From Pseudomonas sp. ML2-2023-3 (GTDB taxonomy: Bacteria; Pseudomonadota; Gammaproteobacteria; Pseudomonadales; Pseudomonadaceae): 64,000 bases of DNA. A model generated the notes under the pieces. It had not been told where the DNA came from. It did not search any database and was given only the letters and a program-made list of their open reading frames with translations. This document shows positions 28,363 to 37,857 of this stretch, one piece after another. Position 1 is the stretch's first letter. Each line of letters opens with the position of its first letter. The stretch covers positions 4,400,001 to 4,464,000 of the forward strand of contig NZ_CP146343.1 in NCBI RefSeq assembly GCF_037055275.1. The letters run 5' to 3'. A program made the translations under genes and the position numbers.

Positions 28363-31300
28363 CTAAATGTCCCCTGGGGCCAGTAGCCTGAAAATCATCA
28401 CCTGGCCATCCCGCGTCACCCCGGCCAACAGTTTGAACAACCGGTGGCGCTCATGGGCTTCGCGCAAGGCTTTGACCACAGAGTTGTCAGGTAACTCCCA
28501 TATCTGATTGGCAATCACAGAATCGATCCAGGCATCAGAAAAGTGCAAACCACGTCGCGACTCATTCAGCACCACTGGCTTCAACCCGACGCCCGTCCTG
28601 CGAGGTGGCAGGAACTTTGTCGTCATCACATACAAGTCTCCATTAGGGCTTTTGAATATCTGGCTGAACAAACCTCGTCTAAACAGTGCTTCGTTCCCGC
28701 GGCCTAATGACACATAGCCTTTACGCCTCAGCACACTGCGCAAAAATTGATTCATTGGCATTTGCGTCGACAACATTATGTTTGTTCGACTGTTCAGTAA
28801 GGTGCTCAGGTCGGCCAATAGCGCAGACTCTTCGGTGGACAGGGGCAAGATGCTCAGGAAATCACCCAAAACCATAGCCTCATGGATATAGAGGGTATTG
28901 CGCGTAGACAAGGACAAGGGCGCCAGGCCCTGTAGCTCATCGTAAACCGGTAAACCCTCTGGCACGGGCAAACCATTGATTTGCGCCTCGAAGATCCGGA
29001 TCAGCGTTTCAATCGGCAAGCCGTGGCGATAGGTATGCTGCCTGGCCAATCGCTCCAGCTCCGGCACACTGCGGGCCAGGAGCAGCTCAGGCACCGTGGA
29101 TTTGATCAGTTGATGCCCATAGCGCGAAACATATCGGGCGACTTGCTGATCAGTCGCCGGTAACGGCATTAACTGGCGTGCCAGTGCGTCAAGCCGGGCG
29201 GAGAGATCCAGCTGCGCCACCGGGGACTGCAGCAATTGCCATTCGCCCATCCGCCGAAAGATCCCTTGGGGCTCCACCACCAGCATATGCCCCACCCTTC
29301 CACCGGGCTTGTTGATGGTGAGTCGATTGAGGTTCTCATTGAAGTGCGCCTCGTAAAAATGCCCATCAATCGAGATGTAATCCATTTCAACAGGTACTTC
29401 GAGGTGGTAGACACCTTCTGGAGAGAGACGCCCGCAGACCTGCAGTTGCCCGGCATCAAGGGGATTGGGTTGATACAACGGGTAAAAACCATCCGCATCT
29501 GTGCCTTGGGCAACAAACAGATCATGGTCACCTATTACAACCCGATCCATCGACAGCTCGCTGCTGGCTATGGTCTGGGTGACACGGGGCGTCACAACAT
29601 AGTCTTCCAGCCCCGGGGTGACCGGTCGGCTTGTCGCTGGACGATGGGAGGGGCCGGCCATGGGCTCTGCACTGACGGCACGGAATTTGTTGGCCCACTC
29701 GGGCCTGATACCGTCTCGCTGCACGCTCATGGCAAACAAATGCTCCAGCCCTGAGTTGGCCGGAAAGTCGTAATCGGCCAATAATCCCTGGGCCACCTCC
29801 AGCGACATGCCGCAATTCATCAAGATGGTTTCTGCCTCTTTCACCCCACCCGGCAACCCATAGCCTGAAGCAAAGTGCCATTCACCCGACTCGGCCAGCC
29901 GGACAGGCGGCCCCAGGCGCTGAGTCTGCGGATTTTGCAAATGCAGGGTTTGGGCATTTTTTGGGCGTGTCACGCGGTAGCTTTTGCCCTTTTGAACAAT
30001 AAATTGCACGCCATCCTTGCGATAACTGCCCAGATCGTATTGTCCGGTCAGTGCACAGGCGTCCTGCGGGGCCAGAGAGATTTCATAGCCGCCGAAGTCA
30101 GGCATCACAAAGGGTTGGGGCTCGGGCGCAATGGCCCGTGCCGCCCAGCCCTCACGCGCCAGGGTTTGTCGCGCCTTGAAGGTCTGCAATAACAATCGGG
30201 GCGGTACAGGATCATGGGTGACAACGCTTTGCCACTTGCTCGGTTGCGGGCTTTCCAGGCCCAGCATCGCGAAAGTGAGGATCATATCAACCAGGCACAT
30301 TCCTATTTGCAGCACCTGCTGTGCTGCTTCATAAGCGGAATTGGCATTGCGCAATGCCTTGAATCCCTGGTCGATGAAATAAATATCGGATAACAGGTTC
30401 AATCCCGGAATAAACCCGATCAACGCAAAAAAGTTCGCGAACCATTGCTGACGATTGCGCTCCTCGCGCAAGAGATCGCGCTTGGCAGTGGACCGGGACG
30501 TCAATCGCAGCACCTTGATCATGCGTTCAGGACGATCAGTACTCAGGCTCCAGCCCATATCAACCTCGCCCTTGAACTCGGCAGCGATCCAGTCCTGCGG
30601 TGCCTGGTTCGCGGCTTCGGCCAGGCGGCCTTGAATCTGCGCCGCGTCCTCACCGGGTTCCGTGCGTTGCGCAAGGTAAGCCAACAACTCCGGGCTTTTG
30701 CCCATGCTTGCCAATGCCGCGTTGGCCAACTCCAGGCTGGGATACATGACCAGGCTATTGCCGTGAGCGGTGCCGGGCATATAGATCAGTGTCATATCCG
30801 ACAGGGTGTCGCGAATGACGCGCACCCCCTCCACCGAGCTCATGGCATAGCGTTCGACATCGCTGCTGTAAGTGACATGGCCAACGCTGATGTCCATCCC
30901 CGCGACTTTAAGATCCGCTGACGTTCGCGCCCTGATGGTGTGAGCGAACAGCGCCTGGGCGGTTGCATCCATGCCCTGAAGTCGGGCCTGCCATAGCACC
31001 ATCTCCAGTGTCTGCCGGTACGGCCGGGCCATGAGCTGAATCTGCACGTCGCTGCCCGGCGCTTGCAAGAAATGGTTTTGTTCAATCACCGCCCGGCCAT
31101 AAAACGCCAGATTGATCTGCTGCTCGTAGGCACCTCCGATATCCAGAGCAGGCATGATCCGGCTCAGGTACTCAACGGTCAGGCGCGAGCTCCACTCGGG
31201 TTTCAACACCTGCAAATACTTGAGGCGCAGTGCTATCTGCGGGTCGTCCGGGTCGAAGTTCTCCAGGGCCAGCTGCACCAGGTTGTAGGTGCGCATCCCC

Positions 31301-33840
31301 AGAGGCCGTTGCGCCAGCTCGACGCTCGGCACGACGTTGGTGGGGGTAGGCAAATTGGGAGTGCCCAGGGTCTTGATGACCTCCACCTGATCCGGGATGC
31401 TGAACATATCCTCAAGCGGGTCCAGATCCTCCTCAAAACCATCGTGCTTGAACTGTTCACGCAATTTTTGCGTGGCGAACTCCGTGACAGAAGGCAAGCG
31501 CCTGGACAAATACTCTTCAACCGCCAGCTGATTTTCGTTGATCTGCCTGGACCGCCGCGCATAGTCAGCCTGGACCTCATTGGGCGCTGCCAGTAACCAG
31601 GGCCCAAGCCGCTGCTGGAGTGCCATGGCCTGGCGCTGCATCACCACATGAGCAAGTGCCACCTCACGGGCCGCATGCCCGGGCACTTGCAATTGCATCG
31701 CACTGGTCTGAGCCAGCAGGCGCAGCGCGGTCTGCCGATCTGCGCCGATAATCACCAGCAAGAACTTGTTGATGGCCTGCAGGGTTTTCTTGTGGGCCTT
31801 GATTTGCGCTTTGACGCTGTACTCGACAATTCCGAGGGTAATTTCGCTCAATTGCAGTTCAACCTGCGAGCGCAAAGGCACCGCGCCGACCCAGGCCCGC
31901 GCTGGCGCCTGCTCCTCCAGCGCCACTGTCAGCCACAGCGAACAGTCAGCACGGCGGGACAGGGTTTTACCCACGTGCTCGCGCAACTGCGCCAATGAAT
32001 CGAATCTGAGCAAACCACCGTCCTGACCGGGTACAAACAGCAAGGTCGACGCTTGAAGCGATGGCGTGAGCAACCCTTGGCGCGAAGTGATCACAAAGCA
32101 GCCGACCAAGGGGTAGGACAGTTGTTCAGTACCCAGTGCAATGGCCACCAGACGCAACTCGGTGGCGGTGTCATGGCCTGCGAGATTGAGTTTCAGCGCC
32201 TGGGTCAGCAAGGCAAAATCCGCAGCGGTCAGTTGCTTTTGCAACACTTGCAACTGGCCTTCAAGCAGCAGTGCCAGATTGCGACTGGCGATCAACCGGC
32301 TCTGGGGCGAACCCTGCCCGCCATCAAGCGTCAACACGTCGGCATTTTCAAGATTTGCCTCGCTGGCCAATTCCTTCAAACAGGCCAACGACCATTCGCG
32401 CTCGTTGTTCAAGGCTTGTTGGTGGGTCAGAAATTCATTGAACTGCGGAGTGTCTTGACCCACCTGACCCGGTTTCAACATCTGCAAAATGCTGTGTTCG
32501 TGCAGTTCGATTTTTTCCTTGCGAATACGCAATGCCAACTCAGGTGCCAGGCTGCCAAAAGAAATATCCTGCTCATGCCAGCGTGCGTCACGGCGGATAA
32601 ATTCAGTCACCACGGCGCTCAACTCTGACGACAAACCTTTGCCTGCCACCTCCAGGCGCCATTGCTCGGTGGTTTGCGCATAACTCAAGGCCACACCACT
32701 GGCATCAATCGGCTCCAGGGTCGCTTCGCCGGTTACCATCGCCGGACTGACCATAACGGCACAAAGCAACTCATTGGCGTGCTGTGTGTACACACTGGCC
32801 GTGGCGCTGTGCTCAAAAATATTGTCCGCTACCGCGCGGTAATCGAGGTCGGCCAATGGCCGTCTGTTACCCGACTCATACAGCACCGAACGGCTGTGAT
32901 AGGGCAACAGTTGCCATAACAACCAGCCTGGCCCCGCATCGCTGTCGATCCAGCGCACCATCTGTGCCAGTAACTCCGTACGCGAAGAGAACTCAAACAG
33001 TTCGGTATCCATACCCGGCACAAACAATAGCTCGCGGGCGTTTTGCCCGGCGTCACGCCCGTGGATCACAAACGCCCCTTTGAACACCACCCCGTTACCA
33101 TTTCCATGACCATTGGCCCAGGCGATTTCACTGACCTGCAGATCGCCAGATTCCCCCCCTGCCTCCAGGCGTTGCTGATCAGTCGGGGCATCCACCACCT
33201 GCAACCACATGCCAAGGCCATCATTGCTCAATTGCCCCGCAGCATGAGCCAGCAGCGCCCGGGTTTTAATCAGCTGGCGGCGCAACACACCCACATACTC
33301 GCAACAACTAACGCTTTGACCTTGGGCAATGCCCTGCCAGTAATCGCGCACAGCCTTGTTGTAGCGGCCTTTCAAATTCAGTGAATTCAGCTGGTTCAAT
33401 ACCTGCTCGGGGATGAGCATAACTGGCTGGCCCGTAGTGCCTTCATCAGCGACCAGACTGACTCGCTGATTGAGATCAGCCTCGGCAAAATCGTCGCGCA
33501 GGCTCTCGACCGCAACTTGAGTCAAGGTCAACGTGACCGGCGCATCAGGCCGCAGCGCGCTGGTCCATGACAGGTTATCGGGGTCGACCCCCAGAGCCTG
33601 GAGCACCTGGCCATGCACCACCTGATACAGAGTCGGCGCCGCACTGAACAAAGCCTGTACCTCGCCCAACGCATGCTGGTTCACGGTCACTGCAGCCTGT
33701 AATCGATTAAGCAGTTCGCTGGGGTACGCAGCCTCCTCAATCGCGCGGCTCAATTCGATCACGAACCGCTCGCGGCGAGTCAAGGTACTGGGCAAGTCTG
33801 GGCGGGGAGGTGCGGCAGAAGGCGTTTGGGAGTCAGTCAT
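28363..33840 (-). CDS. Giant dermonecrotic-toxin-like protein (DUF6543-type), unknown activity
   Basis: About 1825 aa with no signal peptide. The N-terminal region (about 20-200, TRRERFVIELSRAIEEAAYP onward) and overall layout resemble the very large Pseudomonas proteins annotated as dermonecrotic toxin domain-containing (DUF6543); this is remembered similarity. One hydrophobic zone at about 1125-1190 (FFALIGFIPGLNLLSDIYF and QIGMCLVDMILTFAML) could insert in a membrane. The C-terminal third (about 1300-1825) should carry the effector but shows no catalytic motif I recognise. No immunity or secretion gene is adjacent. It follows an ECF sigma gene by 89 bases on the same strand. ATG at 33840 chosen; GTG at 33849 is possible. 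Confidence 0.75.
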   Translation of the reverse strand: MTDSQTPSAAPPRPDLPSTLTRRERFVIELSRAIEEAAYPSELLNRLQAAVTVNQHALGEVQALFSAAPTLYQVVHGQVLQALGVDPDNLSWTSALRPDAPVTLTLTQVAVESLRDDFAEADLNQRVSLVADEGTTGQPVMLIPEQVLNQLNSLNLKGRYNKAVRDYWQGIAQGQSVSCCEYVGVLRRQLIKTRALLAHAAGQLSNDGLGMWLQVVDAPTDQQRLEAGGESGDLQVSEIAWANGHGNGNGVVFKGAFVIHGRDAGQNARELLFVPGMDTELFEFSSRTELLAQMVRWIDSDAGPGWLLWQLLPYHSRSVLYESGNRRPLADLDYRAVADNIFEHSATASVYTQHANELLCAVMVSPAMVTGEATLEPIDASGVALSYAQTTEQWRLEVAGKGLSSELSAVVTEFIRRDARWHEQDISFGSLAPELALRIRKEKIELHEHSILQMLKPGQVGQDTPQFNEFLTHQQALNNEREWSLACLKELASEANLENADVLTLDGGQGSPQSRLIASRNLALLLEGQLQVLQKQLTAADFALLTQALKLNLAGHDTATELRLVAIALGTEQLSYPLVGCFVITSRQGLLTPSLQASTLLFVPGQDGGLLRFDSLAQLREHVGKTLSRRADCSLWLTVALEEQAPARAWVGAVPLRSQVELQLSEITLGIVEYSVKAQIKAHKKTLQAINKFLLVIIGADRQTALRLLAQTSAMQLQVPGHAAREVALAHVVMQRQAMALQQRLGPWLLAAPNEVQADYARRSRQINENQLAVEEYLSRRLPSVTEFATQKLREQFKHDGFEEDLDPLEDMFSIPDQVEVIKTLGTPNLPTPTNVVPSVELAQRPLGMRTYNLVQLALENFDPDDPQIALRLKYLQVLKPEWSSRLTVEYLSRIMPALDIGGAYEQQINLAFYGRAVIEQNHFLQAPGSDVQIQLMARPYRQTLEMVLWQARLQGMDATAQALFAHTIRARTSADLKVAGMDISVGHVTYSSDVERYAMSSVEGVRVIRDTLSDMTLIYMPGTAHGNSLVMYPSLELANAALASMGKSPELLAYLAQRTEPGEDAAQIQGRLAEAANQAPQDWIAAEFKGEVDMGWSLSTDRPERMIKVLRLTSRSTAKRDLLREERNRQQWFANFFALIGFIPGLNLLSDIYFIDQGFKALRNANSAYEAAQQVLQIGMCLVDMILTFAMLGLESPQPSKWQSVVTHDPVPPRLLLQTFKARQTLAREGWAARAIAPEPQPFVMPDFGGYEISLAPQDACALTGQYDLGSYRKDGVQFIVQKGKSYRVTRPKNAQTLHLQNPQTQRLGPPVRLAESGEWHFASGYGLPGGVKEAETILMNCGMSLEVAQGLLADYDFPANSGLEHLFAMSVQRDGIRPEWANKFRAVSAEPMAGPSHRPATSRPVTPGLEDYVVTPRVTQTIASSELSMDRVVIGDHDLFVAQGTDADGFYPLYQPNPLDAGQLQVCGRLSPEGVYHLEVPVEMDYISIDGHFYEAHFNENLNRLTINKPGGRVGHMLVVEPQGIFRRMGEWQLLQSPVAQLDLSARLDALARQLMPLPATDQQVARYVSRYGHQLIKSTVPELLLARSVPELERLARQHTYRHGLPIETLIRIFEAQINGLPVPEGLPVYDELQGLAPLSLSTRNTLYIHEAMVLGDFLSILPLSTEESALLADLSTLLNSRTNIMLSTQMPMNQFLRSVLRRKGYVSLGRGNEALFRRGLFSQIFKSPNGDLYVMTTKFLPPRRTGVGLKPVVLNESRRGLHFSDAWIDSVIANQIWELPDNSVVKALREAHERHRLFKLLAGVTRDGQVMIFRLLAPGDI

Positions 33841-33929
33841 GGCGCTCACTTTCTAAGGAAAAGAGCACCCAGTAAAACAGCGGGGATTGGCGCAGGAGCG
33901 TTACTTATCTAAGCCCAAAAACGGACGAT

Positions 33930-34442
33930 TCAGGCGTTGTCCCACTGCCGGATTCGAACCCGGCAATGCTTCATGGCGTTGACGATGTGCTTCTCCACCA
34001 CGCTGCGCGATACGCCGAGGCGCTCGGCAATTTCGGGGTGTGACAAGCCTTCGATCTTGCGCAGCAAAAAACACTCGCGACACGCTGCAGGCAGCTCGGC
34101 GAGCGCCTTCTGGATCATGTCCAGCCGCTGACCCTGATCCAGCAGTACCTGGGGTGAGGGGCTGAAAAAACGTTCCTCACCATCGAGCACTTCCAGCGGC
34201 TCGGACTGGCGCAAGGTGCTGCGTCGATGGCCATCAATCACCAGGTTGAGTGCCGTGCGGTACAGAAAGGCACGGGGCTGCTCTATCGGCTCGCCCCGTG
34301 TACGTTCCAGCACCCGCACATAAGCGTCATGCACCACATCTTCGGCCGCCTGGGCATTACCCAGCCTGGCACTCAAAAAACCCACCAGTTCTCGATAGTA
34401 GTTTTCCAACAGGACTCCAGGCCGCGACGGCAGCGGCAACAC
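33930..34442 (-). CDS. ECF RNA polymerase sigma factor, FpvI/FecI type
   Basis: This 170-aa group IV sigma factor has region 2 (YYRELVGFLSARLGNAQAAEDVVHDAYVRV) and region 4 (ALAELPAACRECFLLRKIEGL, helix-turn-helix SHPEIAERLGVSRSVVEKHI). It belongs to the iron-starvation group. In P. aeruginosa the order fpvI-fpvR-pvdR-pvdT-opmQ is known; here the sigma gene is divergent from a pvdR-like gene and no fpvR lies between, so an FpvI-like identity is inferred. The frame starts with GTG and a weak RBS; a TTG twelve codons in is an alternative. A Fur-like box stands upstream. Confidence 0.78.
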   Translation of the reverse strand: MLPLPSRPGVLLENYYRELVGFLSARLGNAQAAEDVVHDAYVRVLERTRGEPIEQPRAFLYRTALNLVIDGHRRSTLRQSEPLEVLDGEERFFSPSPQVLLDQGQRLDMIQKALAELPAACRECFLLRKIEGLSHPEIAERLGVSRSVVEKHIVNAMKHCRVRIRQWDNA

Positions 34443-34506
34443 TCCATGAGCGCAGAAACAGATCTAATGGGATAGCGGCGTGATGATGGCATTTTTGCGG
34501 ATGTAA

Positions 34507-34526
34507 TTTATAGTAATTCTCATATA
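34507..34526 (-). promoter_or_regulatory. Candidate Fur box upstream of the ECF sigma gene
   Basis: ATTTATAGTAATTCTCATAT (plus strand) keeps the TAATTCTCAT core typical of Fur sites before fecI-type genes. It begins about 65 bases before the sigma start codon. The other 270 bases up to pvdR hold no further recognisable element. Confidence 0.55.
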
Positions 34527-34712
34527 GATTTAAACCCCGCACGCTTAAACATTGTCGAAACATCCAGTAACAGACGCATCATCCAATACCTAAATCCCCC
34601 GCCAAATCATTCGTTTACTCAACAGCTCCCCGTATCTGTTGCCAGGGCGACAGCGTTTGCCTAGCCCCTTCAGGCATGACGACGGGCCGATTTTCACTGG
34701 CTGGATCCCCCC

Positions 34713-35879
34713 ATGAAACGCCCTCGACAGACCCGCCGTGCGCTGCTTGTCACCCTGTGTTTATTACTGGTCGCAGCCGTTTTAGTCTGGCTATTACTGA
34801 GCCCGGGACGGGACGCGTATGACACCGTGCCCGTCACCCGGGGCGATATCGAAAGCAGCGTGACCGCACTGGGCACTCTGCAGCCCCGGCAATACGTCGA
34901 TGTGGGCGCGCAGGCATCAGGGCAAATTCAAAACATTCACGTGGACGTCGGCACTGAAGTCAAAGAAGGCCAGCTGCTGGTCGAAATCGACCCCTCCACC
35001 CAGACCGCCAAGCTCGATGCCAGCCGCTTTGCCATTGAAAACCTCAAGGCCCAGTTGCAGGAGCAACGTGCCCTGCATGACCTGGCAAAACAGAAGTTCC
35101 AGCGCCAGCAACATCTGGCCAAAGGCGGCGCCACCCGGGAAGAGGACGTTCAGGCCGCACGGGCTGAAGTACGAACCACCCAGGCCCGGATCAACATGTT
35201 CGAGGCCCAGATCAATCAGGCCAGGGCCAGTTTGCGCAGTGATGAGGCCGAGCTGGGTTACACCCGCATCTATGCGCCCATGTCCGGCACCGTGGTAGCA
35301 CTGGATGCCCGCGAGGGTCAGACCCTCAATGCCCAACAGCAAACGCCGCTGATTCTGCGCATTGCCAAACTCTCGCCCATGACGGTGTGGGCCGAAGTGT
35401 CGGAAGCTGATATCGGCCATGTCAAACCCGGCATGCACGCCTGGTTCACGACTTTGAGTGGCGGCAACAGGCGCTGGAACAGCACGGTGCGCCAAGTCCT
35501 GCCCGTACCGCCCAAACCCCTCAACGAGACCAGTCAGGGCGGCGGCAGCCCCGCCAGCAAAAGCGGCAGCGCCCGGGTTGTGCTGTACACCGTGCTGCTG
35601 GATGTCGACAACACCGATCAGGCACTGATGCCCGAGATGACCACCCAGGTATTCTTCGTCGCCGACCAGGCCCGGGACGTACTGCTGGCCCCGATCATCG
35701 CGCTGCAGGGCACCACGCAGGACAACCGCCAGACCGCCTACGTCGTGACTGAAAACGGCAAGGTCGAGCCCCGCGAGATCCGCACCGGCATCAGCGACCG
35801 TCTACGCCTCGAGATCATCGACGGCTTGAATGAAGGCGATCACCTGCTGATCGGCCCCGCTACCGGCAGCGGAGGTTAA
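34713..35879 (+). CDS. pvdR: Efflux periplasmic adaptor, PvdR/MacA-like
   Basis: This HlyD-type membrane fusion protein is 388 aa. It has one N-terminal anchor helix (about 9-31), a lipoyl/barrel-sandwich half beginning ASGQIQNIHVDVGTEVKEGQ, a long helical hairpin (about 100-175) and the matching C-terminal half GYTRIYAPMSGTVVALD. It would bridge the inner-membrane ABC pump encoded next to the outer-membrane channel. The gene ends one base before pvdT starts. In Pseudomonas this trio recycles or exports pyoverdine; without pyoverdine genes in view, MacA is the neutral alternative name. Confidence 0.8.
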   Translation: MKRPRQTRRALLVTLCLLLVAAVLVWLLLSPGRDAYDTVPVTRGDIESSVTALGTLQPRQYVDVGAQASGQIQNIHVDVGTEVKEGQLLVEIDPSTQTAKLDASRFAIENLKAQLQEQRALHDLAKQKFQRQQHLAKGGATREEDVQAARAEVRTTQARINMFEAQINQARASLRSDEAELGYTRIYAPMSGTVVALDAREGQTLNAQQQTPLILRIAKLSPMTVWAEVSEADIGHVKPGMHAWFTTLSGGNRRWNSTVRQVLPVPPKPLNETSQGGGSPASKSGSARVVLYTVLLDVDNTDQALMPEMTTQVFFVADQARDVLLAPIIALQGTTQDNRQTAYVVTENGKVEPREIRTGISDRLRLEIIDGLNEGDHLLIGPATGSGG

Positions 35880-37850
35880 ATGCCCACTCCCTTGATCGAC
35901 CTGCAGGCTATTCGCAAGGTCTACGGCGGCATCGATACTCCAGAAGTTCACGTGCTCAAGGGCATCAGCCTGTCGATTCATGCCGGGGAATTTGTCGCCA
36001 TCGTCGGCGCTTCGGGCTCGGGCAAGTCAACCCTGATGAACATCCTTGGCTGCCTCGACCGCCCAACGTCAGGCCGCTATCTGTTTGCTGGCGAAGACGT
36101 CGCCCACCTCGACAGTGACGAACTGGCCTGGCTGCGCCGCGAAGCCTTTGGTTTCGTGTTCCAGGGCTACCACTTGATTCCCTCGGCCTCGGCCCAGGAG
36201 AACGTCGAAATGCCGGCCATCTATGCTGGCACCCCGGCCGCTGAACGCCATGCACGCGCCGCCGCCCTGCTCAATCGCCTGGGGCTGGCCGAGCGCACTG
36301 CCAATCGCCCGCACCAATTGTCCGGAGGCCAGCAACAGCGGGTGTCCATCGCGCGTGCCTTGATGAACGGCGGGCATATCATTCTCGCCGACGAACCCAC
36401 CGGCGCCCTCGACAGCCACAGCGGTGCCGAGGTCATGACCTTGCTCGACGAACTGGCGAGCCAGGGGCACGTCGTCATCCTGATCACCCATGATCGTGAA
36501 GTGGCAGCACGGGCCAACCGGATCATCGAGGTGCGCGATGGTGAAGTGATCAGCGACAGTGCCAACGGCAAGCAACCCCCCACGACCGACAACCCCGACG
36601 CCTTGCAGGCCATCGACCTGCGCAAGCGCCTGAGCGAAGGCAGCGAAGCGCGGGGCGCCTGGAAAGGCGAGCTGGTCGATGCGGTTCATGCCGCCTGGCG
36701 GGTGATGTGGATCAACCGTTTCCGCACCGCACTGACGCTGCTCGGCATCGTCATCGGGGTGGCTTCTGTCGTGGTCATGCTGGCGGTGGGTGAAGGCAGC
36801 AAGCGCCAGGTGATGGCCGAAATGGGCGCCTTTGGCTCAAACATTATTTACCTCAGCGGCATGCCACCCAGACCAAGGGCACCGCTGGGCATCATCACCC
36901 TCAATGACGTGGCGGCCCTGTCGACCTTGCCCCAGGTCAAGATGATCATGCCGGTCAATGGCGCCGAAATCGGCGTGCGTTTCGGCAATGTCGACCACAC
37001 GATGTACACCGGCGGCAACGGCATCGACTTCTCGGCCATCTTCAATTGGCCGGTGGTGCAAGGCAGCTTCTTCACCCAGGCCGACGAAAACGCCGCGGCC
37101 GCCGTGGCGGTGATTGGCAAGAAGGTGCGCGATAAAGTCCTCAAGGATGTGCCCAACCCGATCGGCCAGTACATCCTGCTGGAAAACGTGCCGTTTCGCG
37201 TGGTCGGCGTCCTGGCCGAAAAAGGCGCCAGCTCCGGTGACTCGGACAGCGACACGCGCATCGTGGTGCCCTACTCCGCTGCCAGCGTGCGCCTGTTCGG
37301 CAGCCACAATCCGGAATACGTGGTCATCGCGGCTGCGGATGCCAGCAGGGTCCAGCAAACCGAAAAGGCCATTGAGCAACTGATGCTCAAGCTGCACCAC
37401 GGTACACGCGACTTCGAAATCACCAACAACGCGGCGATGATCCAGGCCGAAGCCAAAACCCGTAACACCCTGTCGCTGATGCTCGGTTCGATTGCCGCCA
37501 TCTCGCTGCTGGTAGGTGGCATCGGGGTGATGAACATCATGCTGATGACCGTGCGCGAGCGCACCCGCGAAATCGGCATCCGCATGGCCACCGGCGCCCG
37601 TCAGCGGGACATTCTGCGCCAGTTTTTGACCGAGGCCCTGATGCTGTCGGTGGTTGGCGGCGTCGCCGGCATCACCCTGGCCTTTATGGTCGGCGGGGTG
37701 CTGTTGCTGTGCGATGTTGCCGTTGCGTTCTCCCTGGCCGCAGTCCTCGGCGCCTTTGGTTGCGCGCTGGTAACCGGCGTCATTTTCGGCTTTATGCCGG
37801 CCCGCAAAGCTGCCCGGCTCGACCCGGTCACGGCCCTAACCAGTGAATGA
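35880..37850 (+). CDS. pvdT: ABC transporter ATP-binding/permease, PvdT/MacB-like
   Basis: This 656-aa fusion has an N-terminal ABC ATPase (Walker [10 protein letters not shown] near 42-50, signature [15 protein letters not shown], Walker [12 protein letters not shown]) and a C-terminal MacB permease: one helix about 285-305, a large periplasmic domain, and three helices after about 535 with the FtsX-like [20 protein letters not shown]. It energises export of siderophores or macrolides through the tripartite complex. It is fused in operon with the adaptor and overlaps or abuts the outer-membrane factor gene. Confidence 0.88.
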   Translation: MPTPLIDLQAIRKVYGGIDTPEVHVLKGISLSIHAGEFVAIVGASGSGKSTLMNILGCLDRPTSGRYLFAGEDVAHLDSDELAWLRREAFGFVFQGYHLIPSASAQENVEMPAIYAGTPAAERHARAAALLNRLGLAERTANRPHQLSGGQQQRVSIARALMNGGHIILADEPTGALDSHSGAEVMTLLDELASQGHVVILITHDREVAARANRIIEVRDGEVISDSANGKQPPTTDNPDALQAIDLRKRLSEGSEARGAWKGELVDAVHAAWRVMWINRFRTALTLLGIVIGVASVVVMLAVGEGSKRQVMAEMGAFGSNIIYLSGMPPRPRAPLGIITLNDVAALSTLPQVKMIMPVNGAEIGVRFGNVDHTMYTGGNGIDFSAIFNWPVVQGSFFTQADENAAAAVAVIGKKVRDKVLKDVPNPIGQYILLENVPFRVVGVLAEKGASSGDSDSDTRIVVPYSAASVRLFGSHNPEYVVIAAADASRVQQTEKAIEQLMLKLHHGTRDFEITNNAAMIQAEAKTRNTLSLMLGSIAAISLLVGGIGVMNIMLMTVRERTREIGIRMATGARQRDILRQFLTEALMLSVVGGVAGITLAFMVGGVLLLCDVAVAFSLAAVLGAFGCALVTGVIFGFMPARKAARLDPVTALTSE

Positions 37851-37857
37851 TCTATTG

